64,000 nt of DNA, taken from contig CAVZCL010000001.1 of NCBI GenBank assembly GCA_963773745.1, positions 992,001-1,056,000 on the forward strand, read 5' to 3'. The DNA comes from UBA5069 sp963773745 (GTDB taxonomy: Bacteria; Chloroflexota; Anaerolineae; Caldilineales; Caldilineaceae). The first letter of the stretch is position 1, and each line of letters begins with the position of its first letter. Below are positions 1-8,658 of the stretch, in pieces. The notes beneath the pieces are model-generated. The model saw nothing but the letters and a program-made list of their open reading frames with translations, did no database searches and had not been told where the DNA came from. Both the position numbers and the translations under genes were made by a program.

Positions 1-920
1 TCGTTGAAGAAGTACGGGTAGGCAGCAGGGCTGTAGACAATTGGGGCTCCGGCCACTTCCGTGGCATAAGCCTGCATGTTTGCATACAGTGATTCCTGCA
101 GACCCTGAACCTCGGCATAGATGCCCTCGTCCACGTCGCCGTTGCCGTTATAGTCAACCTGCGAGCCTTGCATACGGATGGCTTGCACGTCTTCTATGGA
201 GGCCACGTCTTCGTGGCAGGTAGCGCACTCTTCGAGCTTCACCTCAAGCGTGTGCGGGTTGTGGCATTCGTTGCAGGTGCTGTACCCATCTACATGGGCA
301 AAGTTTCCGTCATACGACATGCCGTCATACTCGTATCCGCCCTTGGCCAGGGTGCCGTACTTGGTGGCTGCGGCCGCAAAGTAATGGATGTTGAGGAAGC
401 CGAGGTCGGCGCTCACTGCATCCACATCTTCGACTGCTGCCTCTTCAATCGCTGCGTCGACGCTGAACTTGGACTCGCGTCCCTGATGGCATTCCATGCA
501 GCGCGCCTCGGCCCCAAGATTCGTCAGCTCAATGCCCGAGGGCATGATGACGCTGGTCTTGTTGACGGTGCCGCTGTTGTGGCAAGCCGCACAGTCCACA
601 ACCGTGCCGAGCGCATGGGGCGTGTCAACAACGTTGACTTCGCTGCCATCCGCACCGACATAGTCCTGGAATCCGGTGCTGCTGTGACACTTTGCACATT
701 CCACGGGGATTTCGGCAGGATCTTCTTCATCCCAATGGCGGAATGCTTCGGCTGTGGCATCGGCGTGGGCCGAGCCCATCCACTCGCTCAGGAACGGCAC
801 TGTTCCCGTAAAGGGCACAGCGGGGTCCGCTGCATCCTGCGCCTGCGCAACACCTGTTGTCAGGAAGAGCGCCAACGCAACAACGCCTACCAGACTTGCG
901 AGGAGTAGAATTTTCTTCAT
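1..920 (-). CDS. Secreted pentaheme c-type cytochrome (C-terminus beyond left edge)
   Basis: Exported multiheme cytochrome, probably an extracytoplasmic electron carrier. The ATG at 920 opens an N-terminal signal peptide (MKKILLLASLVGVVALALFL, ending near VAQAQ at about residue 27). Five CXXCH heme-attachment motifs start at about residues 75 (CAKCH), 110 (CAACH), 141 (CMECH), 216 (CNECH) and 232 (CATCH). The frame is still open at base 1 after 306 codons, so the C-terminus and possibly more hemes are missing. It lies downstream of a cytochrome b gene and a 15-heme cytochrome gene on the same strand, so it probably receives electrons from, or gives them to, that membrane module. The exact family is not recognised; several CXXCH sites are of the doubled-CXXCH/c3 type. 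Confidence 0.85.
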   Translation of the reverse strand, partial: MKKILLLASLVGVVALALFLTTGVAQAQDAADPAVPFTGTVPFLSEWMGSAHADATAEAFRHWDEEDPAEIPVECAKCHSSTGFQDYVGADGSEVNVVDTPHALGTVVDCAACHNSGTVNKTSVIMPSGIELTNLGAEARCMECHQGRESKFSVDAAIEEAAVEDVDAVSADLGFLNIHYFAAAATKYGTLAKGGYEYDGMSYDGNFAHVDGYSTCNECHNPHTLEVKLEECATCHEDVASIEDVQAIRMQGSQVDYNGNGDVDEGIYAEVQGLQESLYANMQAYATEVAGAPIVYSPAAYPYFFN

Positions 921-1203
921 GTGCTCACCTCATCTGAGTTGATCGTGATGATCTGTGATGTACGGTGATTCTCGCAAGGTACAACTGAGAACCAACTGGA
1001 TAGAGATAACAATTGATAACGGTTCGTGGGGACCCTCCTTCCTCCCGAAGTGGGAAGTTCGGCTTGATGACAACCTGCGCGGTACCAACAGCTACGGCCC
1101 AACTGCGACACACAATCCTCGCTCAACCCACTCATGACCAACTGTCCCCGGCTTTGCAGGCATCTCTGGCTGCGCACTCGGGAGACGGCCCGTTGGCGCC
1201 CTG

Positions 1204-2124
1204 CTACTGTATTTGCGGCGGAGTGGGCGTCAGCGGCACGGATATGCTTGCATCCGACGGAGGAATCGTCGTGATTGCCGTTTGTTCAAAGGTGAGGAAA
1301 TAGAAGGTTGCCAGGAAGAGCATTGCGGTAATCACGCCGGCAATGGGCACGTAGATGCGCGCCCGCCTCCGCTTGTTCTCCCTGTTGCGCGCCAGCGGCT
1401 TGGCCTTGCCCGCGTCGTGCAACTCCAGCTCAATCTGGTGCTCTTCTTCCATCTCTTCACGCGTAATGTAACCGCTAAACATGCTCCTGTTGAAGCGCTT
1501 GAGGTGTACATGGTACATATGCCACGTAATAATGGAGAGGACCGCCAGCACGGCTTCCAGGCCATGCGCCATGCGCGCGACCGGAATCACGGAACCGGGG
1601 AAGATGCTGGTGGTGGCAATGGGGTTCCAGAGCATGTAGCCCGTCACCATCATCACCACAGTGCCCCACACCAGCGCCCAATACTCTGCCTTCTCCATGT
1701 AATTGAACTTGCCCATGCGCGGGGCCTTGCGCAAGATGCGAAAGTTGTAGCCAAGCCCCTGCACCGCATCCACAACATCCTTCCAGCCAGGCAGCATCGT
1801 CATGCGCACACGCTTGACGTAGACCTTGTAGCCCATGGCGGCAATGTGCCAAATGGAGCCCAAAATGAGCACCACGGCCGCAACACGGTGGATGATGCGA
1901 ATTGTCTCGATGCCGCCCATGGCTTGAATGGCCCACAACATGATGGGCCACGTTGAGTACATCTGCGGCAAGCCGGTGACTGCCAGCACCGTGAAGCTGG
2001 CTATGGTGATGATGTGCTCAATGCGGTCGGCCACGGGAAAGCGCAGGATATGCTCGTCGAGTTCTTCCTCCTCATGCGTGGCCGCGTGCCGCGTGCTCAT
2101 GGGCTGCCGCGGCAGCCTGGGCAC
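1204..2124 (-). CDS. Membrane cytochrome b subunit (FdnI/cytochrome b561-like)
   Basis: Four-helix diheme cytochrome b of the kind that exchanges electrons with the quinone pool. Hydrophobic segments carry well-placed histidines: RIEHIITIASFTVLAVTG in helix 1, HRVAAVVLILGSIWH in helix 2, and HGLEAVLAVLSIITWHMYH in the fourth, matching the pattern of formate dehydrogenase gamma subunits. A fifth hydrophobic stretch (VPIAGVITAMLFLATFYFL) follows a basic linker near the C-terminus, so the protein is longer than a minimal FdnI. The start is uncertain: GTG at 2124 and ATG at 2100 are both possible, and neither has a clear ribosome site. It sits between a 15-heme and a pentaheme cytochrome gene, suggesting a multiheme quinol dehydrogenase or reductase module comparable in layout to the cytochrome b/c pairs of metal-reducing bacteria (inference). 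Confidence 0.8.
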   Translation of the reverse strand: MPRLPRQPMSTRHAATHEEEELDEHILRFPVADRIEHIITIASFTVLAVTGLPQMYSTWPIMLWAIQAMGGIETIRIIHRVAAVVLILGSIWHIAAMGYKVYVKRVRMTMLPGWKDVVDAVQGLGYNFRILRKAPRMGKFNYMEKAEYWALVWGTVVMMVTGYMLWNPIATTSIFPGSVIPVARMAHGLEAVLAVLSIITWHMYHVHLKRFNRSMFSGYITREEMEEEHQIELELHDAGKAKPLARNRENKRRRARIYVPIAGVITAMLFLATFYFLTFEQTAITTIPPSDASISVPLTPTPPQIQ

Positions 2125-2186
2125 GTGCCATTTCGTCCCTCATCTCGCTTGAAGCGCTGTCGGATACACTCATCGTGCCAATCCAT

Positions 2187-4166
2187 TCATACTAAGCAGC
2201 TGGATGCCCAGCCTATTCTTCCTTGTTCGCTCGGCGCTGCATCGTCGCTCTGCGCTGCAGAGCCATTCCGCTTGCGCTTTGCCTCGCGCCGCGAGAGGAA
2301 GCGATCCGATGTGCGCCGGAAGATGTCCGAGCCGATGAAGAGCAGGAAGCCGCCCAGTACCGTGGGAATCAGAATCTTGTAGAAGAGCGTCACCAGATAA
2401 ACAATTGGATAGTTCTCGAGCGACGGCTCGTAGTGGCTCATCCACGATGACGGGAAGTTCTCGTTGGCGTCGGGATGGCACTTCTGGCAGGTCACCAGAA
2501 CGCGCTCCTGCATCTCTTCTTCGGACGTGTTGCTCATCGACTGAATGTCGTGGACACCGTGGCAGTCGTAGCAGACGGCCTTGTTTGTCGCCTCGTTGGG
2601 CGAGGTGGCCTCGAACATCTGCACTGTCTTGCCGTGGAAATCAGTCAGGTAGCTGTCAAAGACATTGGTGGAGATGTCGTACTTCTCCATCATGACATCG
2701 TTGGCATGGCATTCGCCGCAGAGGACGGGCGAACTCAACCTGAAAGCCGCGGTCGTCGGGTCGTCAATCTGATGTGCGCCGTGGCAATCGGTGCAGACCG
2801 GCACGTCGGGATTGTTGCGCCCGTAGAGCGCCGAGCCATGCACGCTGCCCTTGTAGGCTATGAAGATCTCCTCGTGGCAGGTGCCGCAGGTGTCGCTGAT
2901 GCGCGTGCGTGGCACGTTGGGCGGCAGAATCAGGTGACTGCCGTGGCAGTCGGCGCACGAGGCCGTATTCAAGACTCCTTCGGCGGCCAGTTCGGCGTGA
3001 ATGCCGTCGGCGGCCTGATTGCCCACATCCTCGTGGCAGCGCACGCAATTGACCTCTACGCTGGTGCGCAGCTCGCCGCGGTTCACCAGCAGTTCGGGCG
3101 GGTGGGGGAAGCCGCCGTCGCCCATGTCAGAGTGGCACTCGGTGCACTCCAGCGCGGGGTACTGCACGCCGTTAATGACGCGGTTGCCGTGCACGGACAT
3201 GACGACATCGTGCTTGTTGACGTTGAGGTCAATGAGTTCCGTCTCGCCCTCCACCGTGGTGCGCTCAACCTGCGTGTCCAGCAGGCCGTGGCAATTGGCG
3301 CACTGCTGCGATTGCGTTTGCAACTGGTCGGAGTGGCAGGTTTGGCAATCCTGCGCGTCACTCAGGTTATCTACAACCTGTTCGTGCGCAAACTTGACCT
3401 GCGGCTGCTCCATGTCGGCAATCGCGTGGCACGTCTGGCAGTAGGCCACGGGGTCGCTGTACATCTGCTCCACCGGCGCCACATCATGGCCGCCGTGGCA
3501 GTCGGTGCAAACGGGCAGATTCTCATTCGTGCCTGCGCGCAGCGCCTGGAGGTGGCCCGGGTTGTGCAGTTCGGCCGACATGTGGCAGCTCTGGCAGTTT
3601 GAGGCGATCTCCGTCTCAAAGTCGTGCAGCGTCTGCGCCGGGTTGTCGGCGTGGGGGTACTGGTAGCGCTGCTTCGGCTGGTGGCAGTCGGTGCAGTAGA
3701 CCGAGGCAATTGCGTGCGTGCCGTGGACGGAATTGTCGAGCACCGACAGGTCCAACCCTGCCTGCAGGATTTCGCCTGAGGGAAGCGTCATCGTCGCCGT
3801 GCTGTCGGCATGGCAGAGGCGGCATGCCTGGTCGGGTGCGCCCGCCTGCCCGCTGCGCGGCAGCGTGTTGGCCTGATGGATTACATCAAGGGCTGCAGCG
3901 GCCTCGGTCAGGGCGGCGGTCGCGGTGAGGCCGGCAGTCGCGGTGAGTGCAGCTGTATCGGTAAGCGCTGCCGTCTCCGTAACGGGTGCAGCGGCAGCCG
4001 GCTCCTCGGCAGGCACGGGCGTTGCCGCGTCCTGGCCCAGCGCGGGCCGCGCCTCCAGGCTGAAGACGGCAAAGCCGACCAGCACAGCGCAGGCAACGGC
4101 CAGCAGCAGCGCACGCCAGAGTGTCACGCGTGAGGCAGGTTGTGGTGAGATGGGAATATCACCCAT
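2187..4166 (-). CDS. 15-heme c-type cytochrome with C-terminal membrane anchor
   Basis: 659-residue exported cytochrome. An N-terminal hydrophobic segment (about residues 15-38) is followed by a Thr/Ala low-complexity stretch (about 62-93, TETAALTDTAALTATAGLTA). Fifteen CXXCH motifs then lie between about residue 115 (CRLCH) and the late CQKCH. Several are CTDCHGXH or CYDCHGVHD, typical of c3/NapC-like and doubled-CXXCH cytochromes. A strong transmembrane helix (IVYLVTLFYKILIPTVLGGF) and a basic cytoplasmic tail (RRTSDRFLSRREAKRKR) follow, so the heme domain faces outward and is tethered by its C-terminus. The cytochrome b gene begins only 62 bases downstream. The pair probably forms a quinone-linked electron-transfer complex (inference). 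No other family-specific catalytic motif was recognised. Confidence 0.85.
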   Translation of the reverse strand: MGDIPISPQPASRVTLWRALLLAVACAVLVGFAVFSLEARPALGQDAATPVPAEEPAAAAPVTETAALTDTAALTATAGLTATAALTEAAAALDVIHQANTLPRSGQAGAPDQACRLCHADSTATMTLPSGEILQAGLDLSVLDNSVHGTHAIASVYCTDCHQPKQRYQYPHADNPAQTLHDFETEIASNCQSCHMSAELHNPGHLQALRAGTNENLPVCTDCHGGHDVAPVEQMYSDPVAYCQTCHAIADMEQPQVKFAHEQVVDNLSDAQDCQTCHSDQLQTQSQQCANCHGLLDTQVERTTVEGETELIDLNVNKHDVVMSVHGNRVINGVQYPALECTECHSDMGDGGFPHPPELLVNRGELRTSVEVNCVRCHEDVGNQAADGIHAELAAEGVLNTASCADCHGSHLILPPNVPRTRISDTCGTCHEEIFIAYKGSVHGSALYGRNNPDVPVCTDCHGAHQIDDPTTAAFRLSSPVLCGECHANDVMMEKYDISTNVFDSYLTDFHGKTVQMFEATSPNEATNKAVCYDCHGVHDIQSMSNTSEEEMQERVLVTCQKCHPDANENFPSSWMSHYEPSLENYPIVYLVTLFYKILIPTVLGGFLLFIGSDIFRRTSDRFLSRREAKRKRNGSAAQSDDAAPSEQGRIGWASSCLV

Positions 4167-4251
4167 AAGTCAACAGGTCAGTTCCATAGTGCCCGGGCAG
4201 CAAAGCTGTGGCCGTCCGGGCGGCGTATTCAAGCGGTAACGAACGCAGATG

Positions 4252-4437
4252 CTATTCGTCTGTCCCAACCGTCTCTGTAACAGCCTCGGTGTCTGTGAGG
4301 GTTTCTGTATCAGTGATGATTTCCAGCTCGTTAAGCGCAGACGTGTCGGTGAGTGCGGCCGTATCGGTTATGGTTTCGCCGGCTGCCGCGTCTTCGTCCG
4401 AAGCTGCGCCGTTCTCGTCAGCGCTCTCGGCTTCCTC
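4252..4437 (-). other. Out-of-frame acidic/Thr-rich tail of the octaheme cytochrome
   Basis: Directly after the stop codon of the octaheme cytochrome gene, the overlapping +1 frame stays open for about 60 codons. It encodes an acidic stretch (EEAESADENGAASDEDAAA) followed by a Thr-rich repeat (TITDTAALTDTSALNE and TDTETLTDTEAVTETVGTDE). This resembles the Thr/Ala linkers in the neighbouring 15-heme cytochrome and in other exported proteins of the window. Skipping one base at the stop context (GAG T GAG GAA) joins the acidic DFDIDDYAE end to this tail. It is therefore probably the true C-terminus, separated by a one-base insertion. A separate small protein starting at an internal ATG is less likely. 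Confidence 0.55.
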
Positions 4438-5725
4438 ACTCGGCGTAGTCATCAATGTCAAAATCGTTGGCCGCACCCGTAAGCTCGCGGCTGTGGTAAT
4501 TTGTCGCCACGTCAATCAGCGCGGCATCGGGCAGCGCAGGCGCGCGGCCGTCCGCGTTGTGGCAGCCCATGCACGACGACTGCAGCGTCAGGTAGGGCGT
4601 GTCAAACTCGCCCTTGTTGTTCAACTGCGGCACAACAGTCGGGTTGATCGCCATGAGGTGCGTGCGATAGTCGGCGGTGAACTTCTCCGGGTCGCTTGTG
4701 GCCACCTCAATGATGCGCGGCATGTGGCAATCAACACAATTGGCATGTTTGCGGTTGTCAATCTTCTGGAATTCATCAGCCGCAAAGTGGCAGCTCTGGC
4801 ACTCGCCGCCAATGCCCTGCCCCTTGGCGTGGATTGTGGTCTCGTGCGGATTGTGGCAGTCAATGCAGTCCATGACGGCCTTTTTGCCCATGAAGGGCAG
4901 CAGCACATGGCCGTCCATGTTGGGGCCATGGTTGGGTATAAAGCCATCTATGGTGGGAATCGGTTCGGTGGTGCCCGCCGCATGGCACTGCTGGCACGCC
5001 TGCGCATCCCGCCTAATTGTCATGGAGACCTGGTAGGGATTGTTTGCGTGGTTGCTGCCTGCGCCATGGCACGCCTCGCAACCCACGGCCGCCTCGTTCC
5101 ACGTGCCAATCAGGCCGGGCAAACCGTCCTGGTTGCCTTCCGGTATGAAGCCGGTGGTATGGCAGCTGGCGCAATCGTAGAGCAGGTTGGTTTCGCCCGC
5201 GTGATACGGAACAAAATCATCACCCGTGCGCAGCGAATTGTTCTCAAGGTTGTACTGTGCGCCCTCACCCGTAATCAGATACCCTTCCTTGTCGAGGAAG
5301 AGCGCCTTCCAGCCATAGCCGCCCACAACGTAGAGGATGTCGTCCCAGGTTGTGCCATCGGGCGGATTCTTGACTTCTGTGAAGGGGAACTCGGGCGCCT
5401 CGCCATCAATCACGGCGCTCATGATGTGCGCGTGGCCCGTCTCCGCATAGGAAGCGGCCAGATCTTCGTGGCACTCGGCACAGGCCGACGAGCCAATGAA
5501 GATGGCAGGCGTCGCATCAAGGCCGGCATTGCCTTGCGGCCCACGCGGTCCCTGGTCTCCGATATCGCCTTGCGGACCCACGGGTCCCGGCGGGCCGGCT
5601 GGTCCCTGCGGGCCGTCTACGCCGGGAGGGCCCTGCGTCACAGCGCACGCGCCCAACACCCCCATCAGGAGGACAAGGAGGGCGAGAAGGGTGATTATGT
5701 GCCGATGGAAGGGGCTTCTGGGCAT
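4436..5725 (-). CDS. Lipid-anchored octaheme cytochrome (c554-like) with collagen-like stalk
   Basis: A 429-residue lipoprotein when started at ATG 5725, which has AGGAT about 9 bases upstream. The longer open frame has no better start. A lipoprotein signal ends at the lipobox VLGAC (Cys27). It is followed by about 13 uninterrupted Gly-X-Y triplets (residues 32-70, for example GPPGVDGPQGPAGPPGPVGP), the signature of a collagen triple helix. The heme domain then holds eight CXXCH motifs (CAECH, CASCH, CEACH, CQQCH, CIDCH, CQSCH, CVDCH, CMGCH). The first site, CAECHEDLAASYAETGHA, fits the cytochrome c554 family. The likely role is surface or extracytoplasmic electron transfer in the same cluster as the 15-heme and cytochrome b genes. 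The collagen-like stalk predicts a trimer. The final acidic tail appears cut off by a +1 frameshift at the stop. Confidence 0.85.
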   Translation of the reverse strand: MPRSPFHRHIITLLALLVLLMGVLGACAVTQGPPGVDGPQGPAGPPGPVGPQGDIGDQGPRGPQGNAGLDATPAIFIGSSACAECHEDLAASYAETGHAHIMSAVIDGEAPEFPFTEVKNPPDGTTWDDILYVVGGYGWKALFLDKEGYLITGEGAQYNLENNSLRTGDDFVPYHAGETNLLYDCASCHTTGFIPEGNQDGLPGLIGTWNEAAVGCEACHGAGSNHANNPYQVSMTIRRDAQACQQCHAAGTTEPIPTIDGFIPNHGPNMDGHVLLPFMGKKAVMDCIDCHNPHETTIHAKGQGIGGECQSCHFAADEFQKIDNRKHANCVDCHMPRIIEVATSDPEKFTADYRTHLMAINPTVVPQLNNKGEFDTPYLTLQSSCMGCHNADGRAPALPDAALIDVATNYHSRELTGAANDFDIDDYAE

Positions 5726-5879
5726 GACATGATCCTTGCATTTCATGGAAACCGGCGCAAATGCAGTCGGCTGCACTGGGCCACTATCCAGCATAGCGAA
5801 AGAGCGCGCACCCTACAACCATCCAGGGTGGAGTTCGCTGCCTGGCCACTTGTCCAGATGAAGACGCGTTGCCGCTCGA

Positions 5880-7916
5880 CTATGCCGGCTGTGCTTTGAA
5901 GTGTTGTGCGCCGCCCAGCCGCCGCTCAACATCCAGCAGCTGCGTTTTGAGCTGGGCGCGTCGCCGCATCCAGTCGTTGTCGGTAATGTCACCGAGCGCA
6001 TGCAGGTCGTCGAGATGGGCCATGCGGTCGAGCAGGCCATTGCGCAATTGTATGAGGTCGTTCTTTGTGGATTGCGAGCGCACCGTGCCGGAAGCTGTGG
6101 CATAGAGCAGCGCGCCCACCAGGCCGGCAGCCACAATCGCAGCGATGACGGCGCTCGCCCACGGGTCCAGCAAGGGAGCCGTTGTGCGCTCGGCTGTGCT
6201 CGTTGTGCTGCCTGCGCCCCCGGCGTTTGTGCTGCCCGCTGCTGCGCCGCCTGATCCTGTGCCGGCTGCCGCCGCGTCTTCCTGACGTGCTGCCAGCCGC
6301 GGGTCGTTGACGCCTGGCTCGGGCAGGCCGTCCATTGTGACCTCAAGCGTGCCCGGTTGCGCATCCTGGGCCGACCAGAACTGGTAGGCCAGATTGCCCA
6401 TATTCTCGACGCTGACGAATGTCAGCCCGGTGGCATCCACGGTCATGCCTTCCAGGTCGGAGACGAGCATGCTGACTTCGGCGGCGGGGTAGAGCAACTC
6501 CTGCGCCAGGTCGACCGCAGTGCCCTCATAGGGGAGCACATAGCGGATGATGATCTGGCGTGTACCTGTACCCGGAGGGATGGGCATTGTGTCGTAGATG
6601 ACCGGGCCCACCTGCTGGAAGCGACCGCCCAGAGCGCCACTGTCAAAGGCAACATCCTGTGCACCTGCGGGCACCTGCATGGCAAAGGTGACGGGGACAT
6701 CGCTGCCGCTCACGTTGGTGCCGATGAATGTGCGGTCCGAATCGTTGCTGAGCGCATAAATCTGGCCCACAAGCAGCGCACCCTGCTCGATCTCGAGGAT
6801 CCAGTGCAGCCGCGCAATCGAAATGACGGTAGGATCATTGGTCGTGTCGAAGACGGTGATGGATGTCTGCACCGTCTGTGTAACGGGAGAGAGCGTTATG
6901 AAGTTTGAACTGTAGTTTGCGCCGCCGGCCGCCACCGAAGCAATGTAATTCAGGTTCGGGTCGAGCGCGAGCTCGTTGAAGGCGAAGCTGCCGTCGGACG
7001 CCAGCGTGGTGGTGAAGGTCGCTATCGGCTCAAAGCCGAGGAAGGCGTTCAACTGAACGGTGTCGCTAATGGCTGCGGCGCCTTCTGCCGAACCCTGCTC
7101 CACGCTGCCTGTAATGACGCCATCACCGGGCTGCCAGGGCGAAACCCACGGCGGCGTCTGCGAGAAGGTGCGCACATACTCGAGCACAGCTGCCCTGTCG
7201 GCGGAGGCCCACTCTGCGCCGATGTCGGCGTGTGCCTGTGTCCAGCCGGCGTCCCAATCGGCCTGGCTGCGGAAAACGGCGTAGTCGGCGTTTGAGAAGT
7301 CGCTCGTCACATCCGCGCCATCCGGGCCGTCACCTGCACCCGTGTCGCCATGGCAGGCAGCACACGACTCGTCATAGAGCGCTGCGCCGCTGGCCACTTC
7401 CTGCTCGGATGTGTGCAGGCTCCAGGCGTAGGCCACCGTATTCCAGATGGTTGCGTCGTCATAGCGCTGGCTGAAGGGGGGCATCATCGCCTGCATGCGC
7501 CCGTATTTCGTGGTGAAGAAGAGTTCGGCAGGCTGCTGGTCCCAAAAGGTGGCCGCATCGTTAAAGATGGCCGGCTGTGCGCCATTGAGGCCCGCTGCGT
7601 CTGGCCCGGCGCCGTTGCCCGTTTCGCCGTGGCAGGGGGCGCAGCTCTCCATGTAGACAGGGCGCCCCACGCGTGCGCTGGGCGTTCCCACGGGCGGCGC
7701 AATCTGCGCCGGGTCAAAGGTGGGGGCCGGCCCCAGTACATCCTGTGCGCTCACAACAGGCGGGCCAATCAGCGCGACAAAGACGAGCGTACACAAGAGT
7801 GCAATGGCGCCGAGTGCCGAACGGCGCGATACGATGCGCTGTCCGAGGCCGGAAACCATATGAGTAAACCGATTCATAAAGGGGATCACTTGGCTCCACG
7901 CAGCCGCCAGGGCCAT
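5880..7916 (-). CDS. Membrane-anchored diheme cytochrome c protein
   Basis: 678-residue exported protein. An N-terminal hydrophobic segment (ALGAIALLCTLVFVALIG) precedes two cytochrome c domains with CAPCHGETGNG and CAACHGDTGAGDG heme sites and a downstream Met-rich MMPPF region that could supply an axial ligand. A long beta-rich, carbohydrate-binding-like region follows, then a Gly/Ser/Thr linker, a C-terminal transmembrane helix (WASAVIAAIVAAGLVGALLY) and a charged cytoplasmic helix with heptad character (LRNGLLDRMAHLDDLHALGD). Start choices are ATG 7916, 7877 or 7859; none has a clear ribosome site. It lies between ccmE and the octaheme gene on one strand. The CcmE gene next door fits a need for heme attachment. 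The specific electron partner is not evident from sequence. Confidence 0.8.
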   Translation of the reverse strand: MALAAAWSQVIPFMNRFTHMVSGLGQRIVSRRSALGAIALLCTLVFVALIGPPVVSAQDVLGPAPTFDPAQIAPPVGTPSARVGRPVYMESCAPCHGETGNGAGPDAAGLNGAQPAIFNDAATFWDQQPAELFFTTKYGRMQAMMPPFSQRYDDATIWNTVAYAWSLHTSEQEVASGAALYDESCAACHGDTGAGDGPDGADVTSDFSNADYAVFRSQADWDAGWTQAHADIGAEWASADRAAVLEYVRTFSQTPPWVSPWQPGDGVITGSVEQGSAEGAAAISDTVQLNAFLGFEPIATFTTTLASDGSFAFNELALDPNLNYIASVAAGGANYSSNFITLSPVTQTVQTSITVFDTTNDPTVISIARLHWILEIEQGALLVGQIYALSNDSDRTFIGTNVSGSDVPVTFAMQVPAGAQDVAFDSGALGGRFQQVGPVIYDTMPIPPGTGTRQIIIRYVLPYEGTAVDLAQELLYPAAEVSMLVSDLEGMTVDATGLTFVSVENMGNLAYQFWSAQDAQPGTLEVTMDGLPEPGVNDPRLAARQEDAAAAGTGSGGAAAGSTNAGGAGSTTSTAERTTAPLLDPWASAVIAAIVAAGLVGALLYATASGTVRSQSTKNDLIQLRNGLLDRMAHLDDLHALGDITDNDWMRRRAQLKTQLLDVERRLGGAQHFKAQPA

Positions 7917-8073
7917 CGTGCGGGCTATTGCGCGATCAGCGCGCAGCTATTTCACCCCTGTGCGGGCGACTGGGCTTTGCATTTCGCGTGCTTCGCCCTA
8001 GGCGAGAGGCTAACGCAGAGCGAGAGACTCGTTGAGCCGAGCACCCGCACAGGGTATTGATACTTCGGATTGC

Positions 8074-8550
8074 TTATCTGTCGGACGTAACGTGGATCTG
8101 CTCAGGCTCTTCTTCATAGCGGCTGGGGCACTTGAGCAACAGATCGTTGGCCTGGAAAGAACCGTCGGGAAGCATTGTTCCCTCGACGATTGCTTCGGCG
8201 GCGCGCTGGAAGTTGTCGGGGCGAGGGCCAAAGAAGACAATGGGCAGTTGCGCGCCCTTTTCGTCGGTAATATTGAAGCGCAGCGTAATTGACTGCGGAT
8301 CCCAGTTTTCGCTGCCATCCACCACCTTGCCGCTGGCGCGCACGCGCTCACCAACCAGCGCCGCCCCGCTATCCTGTATCTCGCTGACGGTCAGATAGTA
8401 GGCGCCCGTCGACATGGTTGCTTGCACAATGAGCAAGATAACTATGCCAATAAGCAAAAATCCACCAACAATAAACTTCAAGTTCTTGTTTGTGGTGCGG
8501 CCTGCCAGTTCGGCGGGAATTTGACCCGTTGAGGTAACAGACTGTGCCAT
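8074..8550 (-). CDS. ccmE: Cytochrome c maturation heme chaperone CcmE, CXXXY type
   Basis: Periplasm-facing, membrane-anchored heme chaperone of system I cytochrome c maturation. It has one N-terminal transmembrane helix (about residues 26-44, FIVGGFLLIGIVILLIVQA) and an OB-fold domain with the family pattern VRASGKVVDGS and LPIVFFGPRPDNF. The heme-binding segment reads LLLKCPSRYEEEP, with Cys141 and Tyr145 in place of the classical HXXXY, so this is a CXXXY CcmE. That variant is known from Desulfovibrio, archaea and some Gram-positive lineages. Length (158 aa) is normal. It is the first gene after a sigma70-like promoter and precedes several multiheme cytochromes on the same strand. Other ccm genes are not in the window. 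Confidence 0.9.
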   Translation of the reverse strand: MAQSVTSTGQIPAELAGRTTNKNLKFIVGGFLLIGIVILLIVQATMSTGAYYLTVSEIQDSGAALVGERVRASGKVVDGSENWDPQSITLRFNITDEKGAQLPIVFFGPRPDNFQRAAEAIVEGTMLPDGSFQANDLLLKCPSRYEEEPEQIHVTSDR

Positions 8551-8629
8551 CGCTCGTCCTGCTTTCGTTCTACACGGTGCTGCGCGGAACCACTCGAAAG
8601 GCGTGGCTTCTGTCCTTTGTCAGGACTCC

Positions 8630-8658
8630 ATTTTATGTCACATTGCACGATACGTCAA
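8630..8658 (-). promoter_or_regulatory. Sigma70-like promoter for the ccmE-cytochrome cluster
   Basis: Read on the minus strand, TTGACG (8658-8653) is followed by a 17-base spacer and TAAAAT (8635-8630). This lies about 80 bases upstream of the ccmE start. It is the best promoter match seen in the window and would serve ccmE and, if they are co-transcribed, the cytochrome genes after it. Confidence 0.6.

Noticed and set aside
2475..3602. 375-codon frame opposite the 15-heme cytochrome gene
   Set aside because: It is the antisense shadow of a gene with 15 clear CXXCH motifs; high GC keeps the opposite frame open. No ribosome site or family match.
4252..4515. Independent 87-residue protein after the octaheme gene
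   Set aside because: The first codons overlap the cytochrome frame, there is no ribosome site, and the sequence fits a detached C-terminal tail better.
4208..5899. 563-codon plus-strand frame opposite the octaheme gene
   Set aside because: It covers the lipobox, collagen repeat and heme motifs of the minus-strand gene; its sequence is low-complexity antisense translation.
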